Source: Epiperipatus broadwayi (lineage: Eukaryota > Onychophora > Udeonychophora > Euonychophora > Peripatidae). Taken from it: 64,000 bases of DNA. Shown piece by piece: positions 34,585 to 46,714 of this stretch; the first letter of the stretch is position 1; every line of letters begins with the position of its first letter. A model generated the notes under the pieces. That model saw only the letters and a program-made list of their open reading frames with translations. It made no database searches and was not told the origin of the DNA. The DNA is taken from assembly GCA_028023455.1 (NCBI GenBank), contig JAQFVV010000113.1:64001-128000 (forward strand), given 5' to 3'. The translations under genes and the position numbers were made by a program.

Positions 34585-36840
34585 AACAAACATATTTCTT
34601 CTTTTCGTTATTAATTCTCTAGTCTCATCAATTGCTAATTTGTTCTACCTGCGTTTTTAAAAGTGTATCAATTATTTTCTTATTAATTTCATTGAAATCT
34701 GAATCATGTTCAAAATCTATTAATACTTGAAACTGATTTTCAAATTCTAATTTAAATTCATTAGAATGTTTCTGAAGATTAGGAATATTAATTGTAAATA
34801 CTGTCTTTCTTAATAATTTTTGTCTCTCTAGTTTTGCATTAACACGTATATTACATCTTACTAATCGATAATCACTTTCTGTGTTAAATTTATTAAGAAC
34901 CTTACAATCTTAAAATATTACGGCTATAATCTTAAGACTACTCATGTGAATACGGCAGTAGGGACACCTCTACAAATCTTAACACAATATTAACAACTTT
35001 GACAAGAGCGGCCACTCTTATCTTCAACCTATTTTTTAAATATATAGATAAATCTAAAACATTTTGATTTGAGAGTGTGAAGCTATTAACTATTTCACTG
35101 ATTAAGTCCACAATTTCTGTACAAACATATGCAAAATCTTTTGATTTACAGTGAGTCAGTGTGAAGCTCTTATAATTAGAAATCTTTCAAAACAATTTAA
35201 AATTGTAATTAATAATTTATAAAGTGCATATTCATTATGTAAGTAATATATATTACAGCTATAACTTTAAGACTATATGCCTAGATATGACAGTAGAGAC
35301 CTCTACAAATCTTAACACAAGATTAACAACTTTAAAAGACAAAAGCAGCCACTCTTATCTTTGACCTATTTTTTAAATATATAGGTGAATCTAAAGCATT
35401 TTGATTTGAGAGCGTGAAGCTATTAACTACTTCACTGATTAAGTCCACAATTTCTACACAAACTAATATATGTGAAATCTTTTGATTTACAACTTTAAAT
35501 TGTTTTAAAAATATTTCTAATTACAAGAGCTTCACACTGACATGCTGTAAATCAAAAGATTTCATGTACGTTAGTTTGTATAGAAAGTGTAGATTTAATC
35601 AGTGAAGTAGTTAATAGCTTCATGCTCTCAAATCAAAATTTAGAGTTAACTATATATTTAGAAAATAGGTCAAAGATAAGAGTGGCCACACTTGTCTTTT
35701 AAAGTTGTTAATCTTGTGATAAGATTTGTAGAGGTCCCTATTGTTGTATCTAGATGCATAGTAGTATGTGCTTTATAAATTATTAATTACAATCTTAACA
35801 TATGTATTTTCTATTAGTCAAAATATAATCCAATTCCGATGTACCTTCATTTGGATGCTTCCATATCCATTTCCTTTTAACATTTTTCTCAAAAAAAAAA
35901 AAAAAAGAATTCATAATATAAAGTTTTTCTTTTTTTGCAAACTTCACAAGTCAATGTCCTCTCTCATTTTACCTACAGCACTTTCATCTTTCATTTGTTT
36001 ACCAATTCTAACATTAAAGTCTTCCATAACAATTTTAAAATGTTGTTTAGTCTGATCAAAAACCTTTTGAACATCTATATAAAAATCTTCTACTACTTCA
36101 TCACTGTGAAAACTTATTGGGACATAAACCTGAATTATCTGCATTTGGTATCTGCTATTAAGTTGTATAACTAATCTTGCCACTCTGTCCGATACACCAT
36201 CAATATTCACTATGTTGTTCTTCCACTTTTTGTTTATAATGAATTCTACTCCACTTGTATTTCCAATATTTGTGCCTTTATAGTAGAGTACATGTCCATT
36301 TTTTAAATCAATTGTCTCTTCATCTTTTTTTCTAATTTCACAAAATCCAATAATGTCCTATTTAATATAAGACAGTTCCTCTTCCAATTTTTGCAATCTT
36401 CCTTCACTTGAAAGTGATCTATAACTAGATGTACCTAAATAAAAAGTCGTCATCAAATGGCAGTCTGAGTCCGCCATCAGGGGATTCTTAGCACCCTCCG
36501 CCTTCGGCCACCAACTGCTGCCTTGGCTGGTGACTTTACAGCCTCCTGGGAATAAGAGCCATGATTTATTTCATTTGTCATGATTGTATAAGATCTATTA
36601 GAAAATTTTTTCATTCACACACCCGTTCATTCTGTCTTATCAGGCAACTGAGAAGAAAGACCATAGGTGTTCTTGATCTTAAACTCAGAAGTAAAAAGCC
36701 AATAAACTCAACACGTTGGCGAATGCGTGTTGGTGAGCAGCCCATCCATTCATATTTGTATACTATATGAATAATCACAGAATAACAGCTGCAGTGATGA
36801 ACATATGGAGTGAACATTAGAAATTTGCCCTGCTGCGAAG
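34585..36840 (-). mobile_element. RTE copy with 5' UTR and endonuclease, 3'-truncated and carrying a nested insertion
   Basis: On the minus strand a GC-rich leader (about 36840-36451) precedes ATGACGACTTTTTATTTAGG, identical to the start of the 54.6 kb copy. Endonuclease motifs follow (VSDRVARL, QMQIIQVY, VMEDFNVRIG) with stops and indels. The coding match ends near 34585, early in the linker before the reverse transcriptase. The element therefore keeps its 5' end and lacks its 3' end, the reverse of normal LINE truncation, so a later deletion or recombination is likely. An 873-bp foldback cluster splits it at 34914-35786. This copy keeps sequence that the 54.6 kb copy lost around its first frameshift. 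Confidence 0.85.
34914..35786. mobile_element. Nested foldback cluster inserted in an RTE copy
   Basis: The RTE endonuclease sequence is interrupted here. TTACAATCTTAA is present at 34902-34913 and again at 35787-35798, a perfect 12-bp target-site duplication; the intact RTE copy has this site once. The insert holds a left unit (34914-35210), a related direct unit (35215-35510) and an inverted unit (35520-35760). Each contains GAGAGYGTGAAGCTATTAAC and a CTCTAC-rich end. No coding capacity is seen. Confidence 0.8.
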
Positions 36841-38299
36841 ATTTATCTTCATAAACTTTGAAGTCAGTTTAAAATTACAGCAAGGCTATTTTAAAATGCT
36901 TAAAGTGAATTAAAATGTCGATTTAATTTAGAAAATAAAGCAAAAAAAAATTAAAAAAAAAAAAAGATTTAATGATAAGAAAATTTAAACACAAAACTAG
37001 ATTATTAATTGCTTATAAATGAATGTGAACATTCTAACTCTAGAAACAAACACACAAAGAAATAGAAATGGGGAAAAAGAAAATAGTGGAGTCAGAATTA
37101 TTGTATTAGAAAAAGGCAAGATAAATAATAATAGCACTATATAACTTTGTGAAATGTGAAATCCATATGATAATATCTTAAACAGATTTTACAAAAACAC
37201 TACGAATAAATGTGAAGAACTGAAAAGAATGCCGTCATTTTAGAGATTAAAGCACATGGATTATGTATACATAAATTTTTATTGTCTAAATATTTGTTCA
37301 TTTTATTTCTTATTAGTTAAAAAAAGTAATAAAGAATACTTTTGTTATTTATGATTTAATTAACACTTGTTAGCTTAATATATAAATAAACAAACACAAA
37401 TATTTTTTTTTGTCTTTAAAAAACAAAACAAAAAAAAAACAAATTTCTTTGAACTGTAGTGCCCTCTACCAATTTTTAAAGACATTAAAAACATTGCTAT
37501 TGTAGATTTTACAATAGTACAGAAAAAGTTTAAAATATAATTAGTTAAATAAATAATCAAATTGAACATTTAACTTATAATCACAAATACAAGTTAACAA
37601 ATAATTGTTTGAATTAGAAACTATTTAAAAAAATTCTTAAAGTAATTTTAATATAAAATAAATTTATTACATTCAATAAAATTATATATAAGATTGTTTA
37701 TAGAAAATATATACACATCCTGTTTTTCTTATGTTATATCTATAAAGTTTCAAATATATGTATATTTTATAAATAAAGTAGCTGAACAACAAATAAATAA
37801 TATGTAAATATTCAAATAATGCTGAATAAAAGTTCAATATACCAGTATATATATCCTACTAAGAAGCTAGACAACTTTTATAGTATACTGAAGTTCAATA
37901 ATTAGATATATTAAAAATAATTTCAACTCGCAAGCATAAAACAAGTACACTTAAAATACAAATGAAGACATTGTAATATAGTAAAACCCTATATGGTAAA
38001 TCATATATTGAGAGTTTCTTATCATAGAACTTTTTCTTGTAGCTAATAGTTAAGTGAACTCCAAATGTAGAGTATTAGGTAATTGAAAACGTATGTCAAA
38101 ATAATATTTATATCTTTTGACTTAGGCATAAAAGTAGAAAGATATGGATTTAGCAATCTTAATATTGTTTAATACACTCAAATTCTTTGAATTTGGGTTG
38201 CTAATGTAAAAATAATTGTTTAATATGACTAAATTATATCATAAGAATTAATACTTTTCTTTGTATTGAAATTTTATTAAACTTTTAAGTTATTTTATT
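36841..38299. other. Intron, nothing seen
   Basis: AT-rich with A and T homopolymers; no coding or repeat structure recognised. Confidence 0.5.
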
Positions 38300-38672
38300 A
38301 ATATTTAATATTTGAAATACAGGCATTCTTCATATACCTGGAGCTTAATTGTAAACATACAGGATTTGAATACAGATTTTCAAGCACCCTTCAATTATCC
38401 ATACTATCTCATACCACTGATACACATGACCACACATATGTAAAAAAGATAAATATTCACCAATATATTAATATAAACTGAGCACTGATTATATATGTGT
38501 GTGGGAGATGATGATCGGGACCAACTGATGAGGGCTGGTTCAGCACGAAATACATATATTGGTGATTATTTATTTTTTCTACATGTGTGTGGTCATGTGT
38601 ATTAGTGGTATAAGACAGTGTGGATAGTTGAAGGGTGCTTGAAAGTCTGTGTTCAAATCCCGTATATTTTTT
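38300..38672 (+). repeat. Hammerhead-bearing repeat, same family as 52.2 kb (one arm partly deleted)
   Basis: Starts TTGAAATACAGGCATTCTTC and ends CAAATCCCGTATAT. The terminal 50 bp or so are inverted repeats of each other, but the left ribozyme and the central part are missing, leaving a short left arm joined to the right arm near 38460. Confidence 0.78.
38511..38569 (+). ncRNA. Type-I hammerhead ribozyme, core intact, one stem II mismatch
   Basis: CTGATGA 38525-38531; stem II GGGCTG-GTT-CAGCAC (38532-38546, one G-A mismatch); GAAA 38547-38550; stem III ATA-CA-TAT; A17 at 38558, cleavage between 38558 and 38559. Stem I: ACCAA (38520-38524) with TTGGT (38559-38563), a GGG bulge, then six pairs (ATGATC with GATTAT, one G-T). 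Confidence 0.84.
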
Positions 38673-39214
38673 ATTAAATTTTGCAAAGATTTCATTCAGC
38701 AAGACTAGGAACAATGAATATTAAAATCACCCATTGTTTTCTTTTATTAATTAATCATTAAAAGAATGAAATTAAAAGTTTTTTTTTTTCAATTTTAAAT
38801 ACTGTATTGTAATACAATATATAGTAAAATATTTACATGTAAATAAGTACTTTTATTGTGAATATTTTTGGTAGTTAAAAATTAAAATTAGCAACATATT
38901 ACATATGGAAACATTACCTGGGGTAATATTAAAAATCCAAACTAAAATTTTAATTTGTAACTGAAATTTATTTAAAATTTTGTTGATTATTCCACCTGGT
39001 TTTGAGAGTTATGGTAAATATTAGGAAGCATTATATAAAATTTCAGAACTCAAAATATAAATGAATGGATTTAATATTTTTCCCTCACAAAGAATTAAAT
39101 TGAAAAATCTTTTCTCAGATATTATATTATTATATGAAAACAGATTTAGATCAGGAATCTCCAAACTACAGTCCAGAAGGCTAATCTGGCCCTCAAAAAG
39201 ATTTTATCCAATCT

Positions 39215-39226
39215 ATAAGATTTTAT
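39215..39226. repeat. 12-bp target-site duplication of the RTE copy (left; partner 39576-39587)
   Basis: ATAAGATTTTAT occurs immediately before and immediately after the RTE fragment. It sets the duplication length made by the local RTE machinery at 12 bp, useful for judging which enzyme moved the non-coding elements nearby. Confidence 0.9.
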
Positions 39227-39575
39227 GGAGTATGGAGAGATGTATGTTGGGAGTAACAAGAAGAGATTGAAAACGCAATGTATGGGTAAGACAAGAAACA
39301 GGTGTTACTGACCTTATTGAAAAAATTAAAAGATTGAAATGGAGTTGGGCTGGACATATTGTTAGAAGAAATGATAATGGATGGACAATTGAAATTTTAA
39401 ACTGGATTCCAAGAGATTGTAAAAGACCCAGAAAGAGACCACATGTTAGATGGATGGATGAAATAAGAAAATGTGCAGGGGTGTTGTGGAAAAGAGAAGC
39501 TAAAGATCGGAGAAGATGGATTAAACTTGGAGAGACCTTCATCCTGCAGTGGATTGATAATGGTTGATGATGATG
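39227..39575 (+). mobile_element. Short 5'-truncated RTE copy with clean target-site duplication
   Basis: It matches 57028-57375 with few differences and is open over most of its length (WSWAGHIVRRNDNGWTIEIL, then KRPRKRPHVRWMDEIRK). It ends in GTTGATGATGATG. It is flanked by a perfect 12-bp direct repeat, ATAAGATTTTAT, at 39215-39226 and 39576-39587, showing insertion by target-primed reverse transcription. Confidence 0.93.
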
Positions 39576-39904
39576 ATAAGATTTTATAAAACCTACTGAC
39601 ATTTGTTACTTATGAAAGAAGTTTTATGTTTATATTCATGGGAAGAAAATTAAATTACAATTGGATAATATAAAAAAATATTATTTTTTTAATTTCAAAT
39701 ATATTTCAAATCTATAAAATTATCATTATCACAAATAAAATATTAACATTTCATTATTGAGAAAATGAATTCTTAAGTTTAGTTATCCTGCAATTTGAAT
39801 CTTAAGTTCAAAAGAATTGTCTTTTGTTCATCAAATCTAACAAGTTCTCATTATTTAGTTTCTCCCATAAGACAATCATAAAACAATTTTTTTTAAATTT
39901 TTAT

Positions 39905-40390
39905 ACTGTTAGAGCAATTAGCAAAAGTCTTTGCTTTTATTTACAAGCTTAAAAAATTGAGTCATGAGATATATGACTCTTTTTTATTTTTATTGACTAT
40001 TTATAATCTTTGCTTTTAAGTCTTAAGTGATGTTAAGACTACTAATATATGATTTGGTCGAAAATCTCTCAGCCCCATATAGCTATTTGAGTTAGATAGC
40101 TGGGTTTGAAAACATGTAGGTGTCTAAAAATTTCAGATTTTCTCCTCAATAGTTAACTCTTAGATAAATGCTGGCTTTGGGTTAGTATTTTTAGATCTAG
40201 TATCTGAAGCTACTCTAGCACCTCACTGAGAAGTGCCAAAGCACGAAATCATTGATCTGAGGTTTGGATATGGTTCCTGATAGAGATATTTTAAATACTT
40301 TCTCTTGCTAGCATTTTATTAACAAAGCTTGTTAGAACAATTAGAAAAAAAAAATAATGAGTCATGTGATACATGACTCTTTTATATTTA
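39905..40390 (+). repeat. Partial tandem dimer carrying a hammerhead
   Basis: GAGTCATG followed by a palindromic ATGACTC recurs exactly 400 bp apart (39959 and 40359), with the preceding GTTAGARCAATTAG also repeated. One hammerhead lies between. This looks like a direct tandem unit of about 400 nt with one complete and one partial copy. Confidence 0.65.
40220..40263 (+). ncRNA. Hammerhead motif, one core change (CTGAGAA)
   Basis: CTGAGAA 40226-40232 (G8 changed to A); stem II GTGC-CAAA-GCAC (40233-40244, perfect); GAA 40245-40247; stem III ATC-ATT-GAT; C17 at 40257. Stem I ACCTCA with TGAGGT is a perfect 6-bp helix. Structure is excellent, activity doubtful. Confidence 0.8.
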
Positions 40391-41889
40391 AAGATACATT
40401 GAAAAAAAATAATAAGGTGGGATGAAAATTAAATTTCTAAAACTAATATTAATAATTTAAAAAATATTTAATTCAAATAGACTAAAATATTTATTTTTTA
40501 AGAATCTCTTAATATATTTAATTAATTTTCTGCTTACTCATCTATTTATTAAAAGGGGTTTTTGTTAATCATTCCAAATAAAACATCCATTGCCAGACTT
40601 AATTGTTTTGCCAGTTCAGTTATGGAAAAAATGTGATAAATTACAAACATTGATTTATTTAAAATGTAATGTTAATATATATTTCTCTATAAGAAGAATT
40701 ACCCGCAAAATGGTAATCTGCTTTGAAACAAATCAGATGTTGGATTTTATTCTTAATATTGAAATTTAGAATTTTTAATCATAAAAAATTATGTTAAAAC
40801 ATTAAAAAAAAAAAAAAAACCCAAAGGCCTCTTTAACAATTCTGCTTGATAACGATTTCGGGAGTTTCCATTCTTGTTGTAAGTGCTAACAGAAGCTGGA
40901 TACACATTTACTGCTCAGTGATATATAAATTAAGTGGACTGCCTTTAAGCCAAATTATCCTAAAGAAAATCCTGTCTCTTAAAAAGAATTTTGCTAAGTC
41001 CAGATGGTAGATGCTTTTAGATTCTTAATCAATAGACAATTGTAAAATGTAAGTTAAATGTACTTTCGTGTATTTACATTTAACAATCTAATCTTAAGCA
41101 TTATTAGTTTTACTACCTAAGTAACACTAACACCTAGTTTCAGTCCAGTTTGAAAGTTAAAATTGATTATTTGTTAGCCTACTTTCAAATAGATAGGTTA
41201 TACTACCCTGTTTAATGAGGTTTATCTTTGAATTATAAATTTCAATCTCTTTCAGTCAAATAGCAAACTTTAGTATCTATAAATATATTAGTCCATAGAT
41301 AAAGGTGGATATCCACCTTATCATAATAAAAAAATATTGTCTTGACAACAAACAAATTGAGATTCTTGGAATTTTTTAAGTGTGGACTGCTTTCATGTAT
41401 ATATATATATATAATACGTAACAAATATGCATATTTTCAATATTTATTTATTCATCTATCTATTAAGGAATGATTCACAAGTTTTTAAAAGCGGCTTCTT
41501 TAAGCATATTTAGAACTGAGAAAATAGATTTAGTATAAAATTATACAAAATAAATGGAAAGGGGTTTCTGAAAGTTTCTAAGATAGGATTTTTTGCTGTA
41601 GACCTAATTCTAGTGGCTGTCAAAGTAAGAGAAAAAATCATGAAATAAAAGTATTACACAATTCTCCTAGTTTATATATAAAAATGGCATTAACAAATTA
41701 TTTTAAAGCTATCCATTGTCCCTCATCAATGAAAAATATTATACCATACTTACTTGTTAAATAAGCTCACAATTAAAAGGTGATTGGGTTGTTGCTCAAA
41801 ATTTTATAGTGCTTCAAAATTTTAAGCATACTATTTTAAATAGTATATAAAAAAAGTAATAATAACTACTGAAACAATCCAATGGTCTT
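40391..41889. other. Intron, nothing seen
   Basis: AT-rich; an (AT)n run at 41398-41412. No supported feature. Confidence 0.5.
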
Positions 41890-42251
41890 TAATGTGATGC
41901 ACTGTGACTTCTCCTTATATGGAGTCAGGAATCTCTCAGCAACTATGCCTAGAGAAACCTGTTAGCCACTTTACCATCCCTTTCCATTTCCCACCTTGTT
42001 TTCCTATAATCTTCTCCATCCCATTTCCACAACATAATGTTTGTCAACTCCATGGACTTCATATCTAAATCCCCCTTATCTTTTCTCAAACCCAGCATAA
42101 AAACCAATAACCCACTTTCTGTATAATCACTTTGTTCATATTTATTCTTCCATAACTTCATTATTTGTACCTTTTCTGCTACCAATCATTTGCATTGAAT
42201 TAATAGATGCCTAATATTTTCTATGCCTTCCTTACACAACTTGCAGACTCC
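41890..42251 (-). mobile_element. LINE family 2, 3' fragment (first of three in tandem)
   Basis: It repeats the 3' end of the family: reading EKVQIMKLWKNKYEQSDYTE on the minus strand, then the shared GGCTTCTCC-type 3' UTR at its low-coordinate end. It abuts the next copy at 42252 with only the ATCAC-type tail between. Confidence 0.8.
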
Positions 42252-43078
42252 TTGATGTGATGTGATGTATTTTGGCTTCTCCTTAAACGAAGTCAAGAAT
42301 ATCTCAGCAATTATGCCTAGATAAACCTGTTAGCCACTTTATTTTCCATTCACCACTCTAAGTCTTCCCATATTCTGCCCCATCCCATTTCCACAACATA
42401 ATCTTTGTCAACTCTATGGCCTTTATATCTAAATCCCCCTTATCTTTTCACAACCCCAGCATAAAAACCAATAACTCTTTCTGTATAATCACTTTGTTCA
42501 TATTTATTCTCCCATAACTTCATTATCTGTACCATTTCTGCTTTCAAGCATTTACATTCAATCAACAGATGCCTAATATTTTCTATACCTTCCTTACATA
42601 ATTTGCACACTAAATCACCCATAGTTTTCCATTTACATGTATATTCTCTTGTTGCTAAAGATCCCATTCGAGCCTTAAACAATAAACTACTTTCCTTACT
42701 ATTATCATAAATTAACTCGCATCCAATGTTCCGTTTACTTCTATATATATTTAAACTCTTCTTACCCTCCATACTAGTTCTCCATCTGTCCAACTCCCTA
42801 TTTTTTATTAATGCTTCTATTCTTTTATCCCATCCTTATCACTATAGCACTCAACAATCCTCCTAACACAATCATCCCACCTTTTATACAAGTATACTGA
42901 TATAAATTCTTTATCCAAATCTTTTGCATACTGCATTACCTTTCTCACCCATCTTGTTACCTGCCCTTTACTCATAACCCAATTAAACACTATTTTGGCT
43001 ATTCTTTTACTATCCATAAACTGCAACCTACCAAAAATTTTCATTTTACTTTTTGCATCTCTCATATAAAAACCTGAC
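42252..43078 (-). mobile_element. LINE family 2, truncated copy (middle of three in tandem)
   Basis: The minus strand encodes SKMKIFGRLQFMDSKRIAK, WVMSKGQVTRWVRKVMQYAK and then the zinc-knuckle segment LVCKLCKEGIENIRHLLIEC before its 3' end (ATCACATCACATCA tail at 42252-42268 read on the minus strand). It is frameshifted near 42820. It corresponds to about 49780-50470 of the plus-strand copy. Confidence 0.82.
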
Positions 43079-43315
43079 CTTGTGATGTGATGTGATGTAT
43101 TATGGCTTCTCCTTAAACGAAGTCAAGAATATCTCAGCAATTATGCCCAGATAAACCTGTTAGCCACTTTCTTTTACATTCCCCACTCTAAATTTACCCA
43201 TAATCTGCTCTATCCCATTTCCACAACATAATTTTTGTCAACTCTATAACCTTTATATCTAAATCCCCCTTATCTTTTCCCAAACCCAGCATAAAAACCA
43301 ATAATGATTGGTAGT
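43079..43315 (-). mobile_element. LINE family 2, short 3' fragment (third of three in tandem)
   Basis: It starts at a GTGATGTGATGTGATG tail (43081-43096) and repeats the 3' UTR of the two copies to its left, ending near 43315. No coding capacity remains. Confidence 0.78.
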
Positions 43316-45689
43316 GACATCTGGTATCCATTAATTACTCATAATTACACAGATAGCCAGAAAGTTAGCATCTATTTTTGAAAATATATATCTTTGTAAG
43401 CTAACTTTTTTAAAAATGGAATATGAGAAACAAAAATTCAAACATGTAAGACAAATCAATCATTCCATGACTTTTTATTTACAGATATTTACACCCGATA
43501 TTACAAAAATCAATTAATCCACCCACCATTTAAAATTTTTATTTTCTAATGTAATGTACAGTTGTTGTTGTTTTTTTTTAATTTAATAAAATTCACAATA
43601 TTAACAGAGCATGAATTATTTGATTTTTTTTAAATTTTAAATTCCAGATATTTTGTGTGTGTTTGAAAATGGGGGATGATTGGAAAATTCATTTTCTCAA
43701 TTTTTCCATTTAGTAGAAAATTGTCTATGCATTCTGTTCCTAAAAACAAGTTTGGGGAGCGCTAATTTAGAGAATTTTTATTATTATTATATTTCAAAAT
43801 AGAAACCTGACATTTTTTTTTCTTTGCAACTATTTTTTGGATAAAGAAGTGGACTTAAATTTATAATAAAAAATCTTTTTAAAAATGCATGCAGTTGATA
43901 GGTTAAAATAATTACTTAAGCAGAGACCAAGATAATGCTCTCATTAAATTCATTTTAATGAATACTTCTTTCTACTTATAGCTTACTATTATTTATATTA
44001 TGATAAGATGCCAAGGAAAGTCATTGCTTAGTGCAATGACTGAATTATCTAAGCTTTTCAAACATTTTTTTTTTACTTCCTCAGATAGTAAGAATTAATT
44101 TAGGAACCCTATTAACCCAAACTTCTCAGAGCAATATAGTATAATCAGCAACAGATTTATTTAAATCATTAACAAGGCCTACACTTTTTTTTATAAAAAC
44201 ATTCCAAGGGCAATCTTTTTTTATAATTCTGAAATTATTATTTTTCATGGGGGGGGGGGGAGACATGACAATAATAGTAGCATCAGAGACTATTATAAAG
44301 AAAAGTCTCAAGTTGTAACATCAAGCTCAGTAACTCAAGAAAGTTTTCATTTAAATCAATGTAATTTTAAAAAAGTCCTAATTCAAGATATGAGCATACA
44401 ATAAGTTATACCGAAGAGACTTGTAATAAGTGTAGTAGAATAGAAAATAAAAGACTGATTTATACAGTTTAAATTAAAAAAATATGGTTTTGTAATTTAC
44501 CCACTGAATATAAAGAAATAAACATTTAGAGGAATTATAATAAAAGAACTCAGAGCTATGCTAATCTTAGGCACAGGATGTGAGCGCACCTGGAAGGCGG
44601 AAATAGGGTAACTTTATATATTCACACACAAGCAAATACAATATATAGATCATATGCTTTTATAATTCTTAAGGGATTATTGAAATATTAAAACAAAAAG
44701 CAATCTTTTTTTATTTAACAACTAATAATTAAATTCAGAATTGAATTGTTAAAGATATAGGGAATAATATATATAAAATCGGTTTGTATGCATAGATGCA
44801 AAGAAAAATAGCAAGTAGACAAAAAATTGTTAATTTATTAAATTTGTGTTGTTACTATATATTTAGTTTCGACACTTACGAGAGAAATGGACTTAAATTC
44901 TTTTTCTAGGTTTATTTTTATAGTTAATTATCCTGTTTCCAAAGTACTATTTCCTGTTATAATAATAATTATCAAACTTAACAAAAATATAAAGAAAGGA
45001 TTTTATAATAGATCTAGAAAGAGTCAGCATTTGCTTTAAAACGAATATAAATTCAATTAAAGTTTAGACAAACATAAAATATTTAAATATGTCTAGAAAC
45101 CTTTGAACCTTGTAAAAATACATTTTATCTCTTACTCCTTTTTCACCGTTAGTGATTAAACCCCATTTGTTAATTTTATTAATTAAACTTTGTTTTAAAT
45201 TTTACATGAGAATCTAATCAAAAATTATTGAATGTCTTATATATAACAATGTCTGCGAATGTACGTTTTTGCGCGTGAATAAATAATAATTTTAAAAATA
45301 TTCAAGATCTGCGCATGAGTGAAGGGGATAAAAGTGATAAGTAAAAAAATATACAATCATGCTATGTTAATAATTAATGTTACTTTATGTATATTATTGC
45401 GGATCTTGAAAAGGCAACACTTCTTAGTTAATGACGGTCTCATACTACATCAACAAATGAAACATTGAGAAGGCTGATTTTTCCATCCATGAGATTTTAA
45501 AAATTTTGGTATCAGATAATATTTACTTTAAATAAATTCAAGGAATTCTATTTTCATGATAATATTAAGCAAATCTTCACACCATTCTATCCTGAAGGCA
45601 ACAATCAAGCAGAAAAGATAATCCAACAAGGATAAAAAGTTCTCCAAAAGGTTCAATTATAAATAGGACTCTTAAAAAATACTTATGAA
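43316..45689. other. Intron, nothing confident
   Basis: AT-rich; a G12 tract at 44250-44261. No supported gene or element. Confidence 0.5.
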
Positions 45690-46030
45690 TAAAATTACAA
45701 AGAAATCAGGTCATGTGACATATTACCTGTTTTTTTTTTTGTAATTTTATTTTTTGCTATTAAGGCTTTGGCGATTTTACATTACTAATGTTATTAATAT
45801 ATGGTGTATCTAAACATCAGTCCCAAACGATTATTTAAGTTATATAGCTGGATTGGAAGATGTATATGTCTGAAAATTTCAGATTTTCTACTTAATAGTT
45901 ATCCATTAGATAAAGTGCTGGGCTTGTCCTGATATTTTTAATCGAATGCTTGAATATCTTAGCACCTCACTGAGGAAGCCAGTAGCAGAAACTGATCTGT
46001 GGTTGGGGATATTCTGCAAAGCTTATTAAG
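45690..46030 (+). repeat. Hammerhead repeat related to 40.2 kb
   Basis: Shares TTTCAGATTTTCTMCTYAATAG and the hammerhead segment with 40100-40260, plus a diverged GGTCATGTGACATATTACC palindrome near 45710. A single unit; no second direct copy seen. Confidence 0.65.
45964..46003 (+). ncRNA. Type-I hammerhead motif, core intact, weak stem II
   Basis: CTGAGGA 45970-45976; stem II reduced to GC-CAGTA-GC; GAA 45988-45990; A91...T96 closes a short stem III; C17 at 45997. Stem I ACCTCA (45964-45969) with TGTGGT (45998-46003), one T-T mismatch. Confidence 0.72.
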
Positions 46031-46714
46031 AGCTTATTTGCGAGCTCTATATATAACTTATGAATAAATCATTAAAACACATCTTAATCCCATGACCAGA
46101 AAATAACTAAGATTCAAGTTGATTTTCAACAAACTATAAATATGTACCAATGTCTTATGTTGAATATATAGTCCTGCTACAATATTAAGAAAAAAAGGAA
46201 ATAGATCTATAAGGTAAAAACTAATGAGGAAAATCTTCCCTAATGGTGGACATTGACTTAGAACTGAAAATAGCGTCTCAAAATAACTAAGCAGCAAGAT
46301 CAATTGAAATATTGCAATAAGTGTTGAAAACACCAGCTAAATCATTCCCTGAAGTGCCAAAATAGGAAGAAGATGATCATGAACTAACATTCTAATCATC
46401 TTGAAGATTATATTATATCTCAATAACTTTGATAATGTAAAAAAAATGTAGTGTGAAAAATAACTAGATTGAAATAAATCAGACAATCATATGTGCCATA
46501 ATCAAAGGAAATTCATGAATCAAAATTTACTGTGTGAACTATACTTTTTTTTTTTTTAATAAGAAAGAGCATAACTTTGATTTTTAGACTGCTGTGAAGT
46601 CAGTACTAGCAAGAAGTCAATGTCTTATCTAAGCAATCATATTACAGTAATGGATAGTATAACATTTTCATATAAATAAACAGGGTAAAAGAACTGGTAA
46701 GTTATTAAACATAC

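Noticed and set aside
37375-37569. Minus-strand 64-codon frame
   Set aside because: Low-complexity, homopolymer-derived residues (K, F, Y); no coding evidence.
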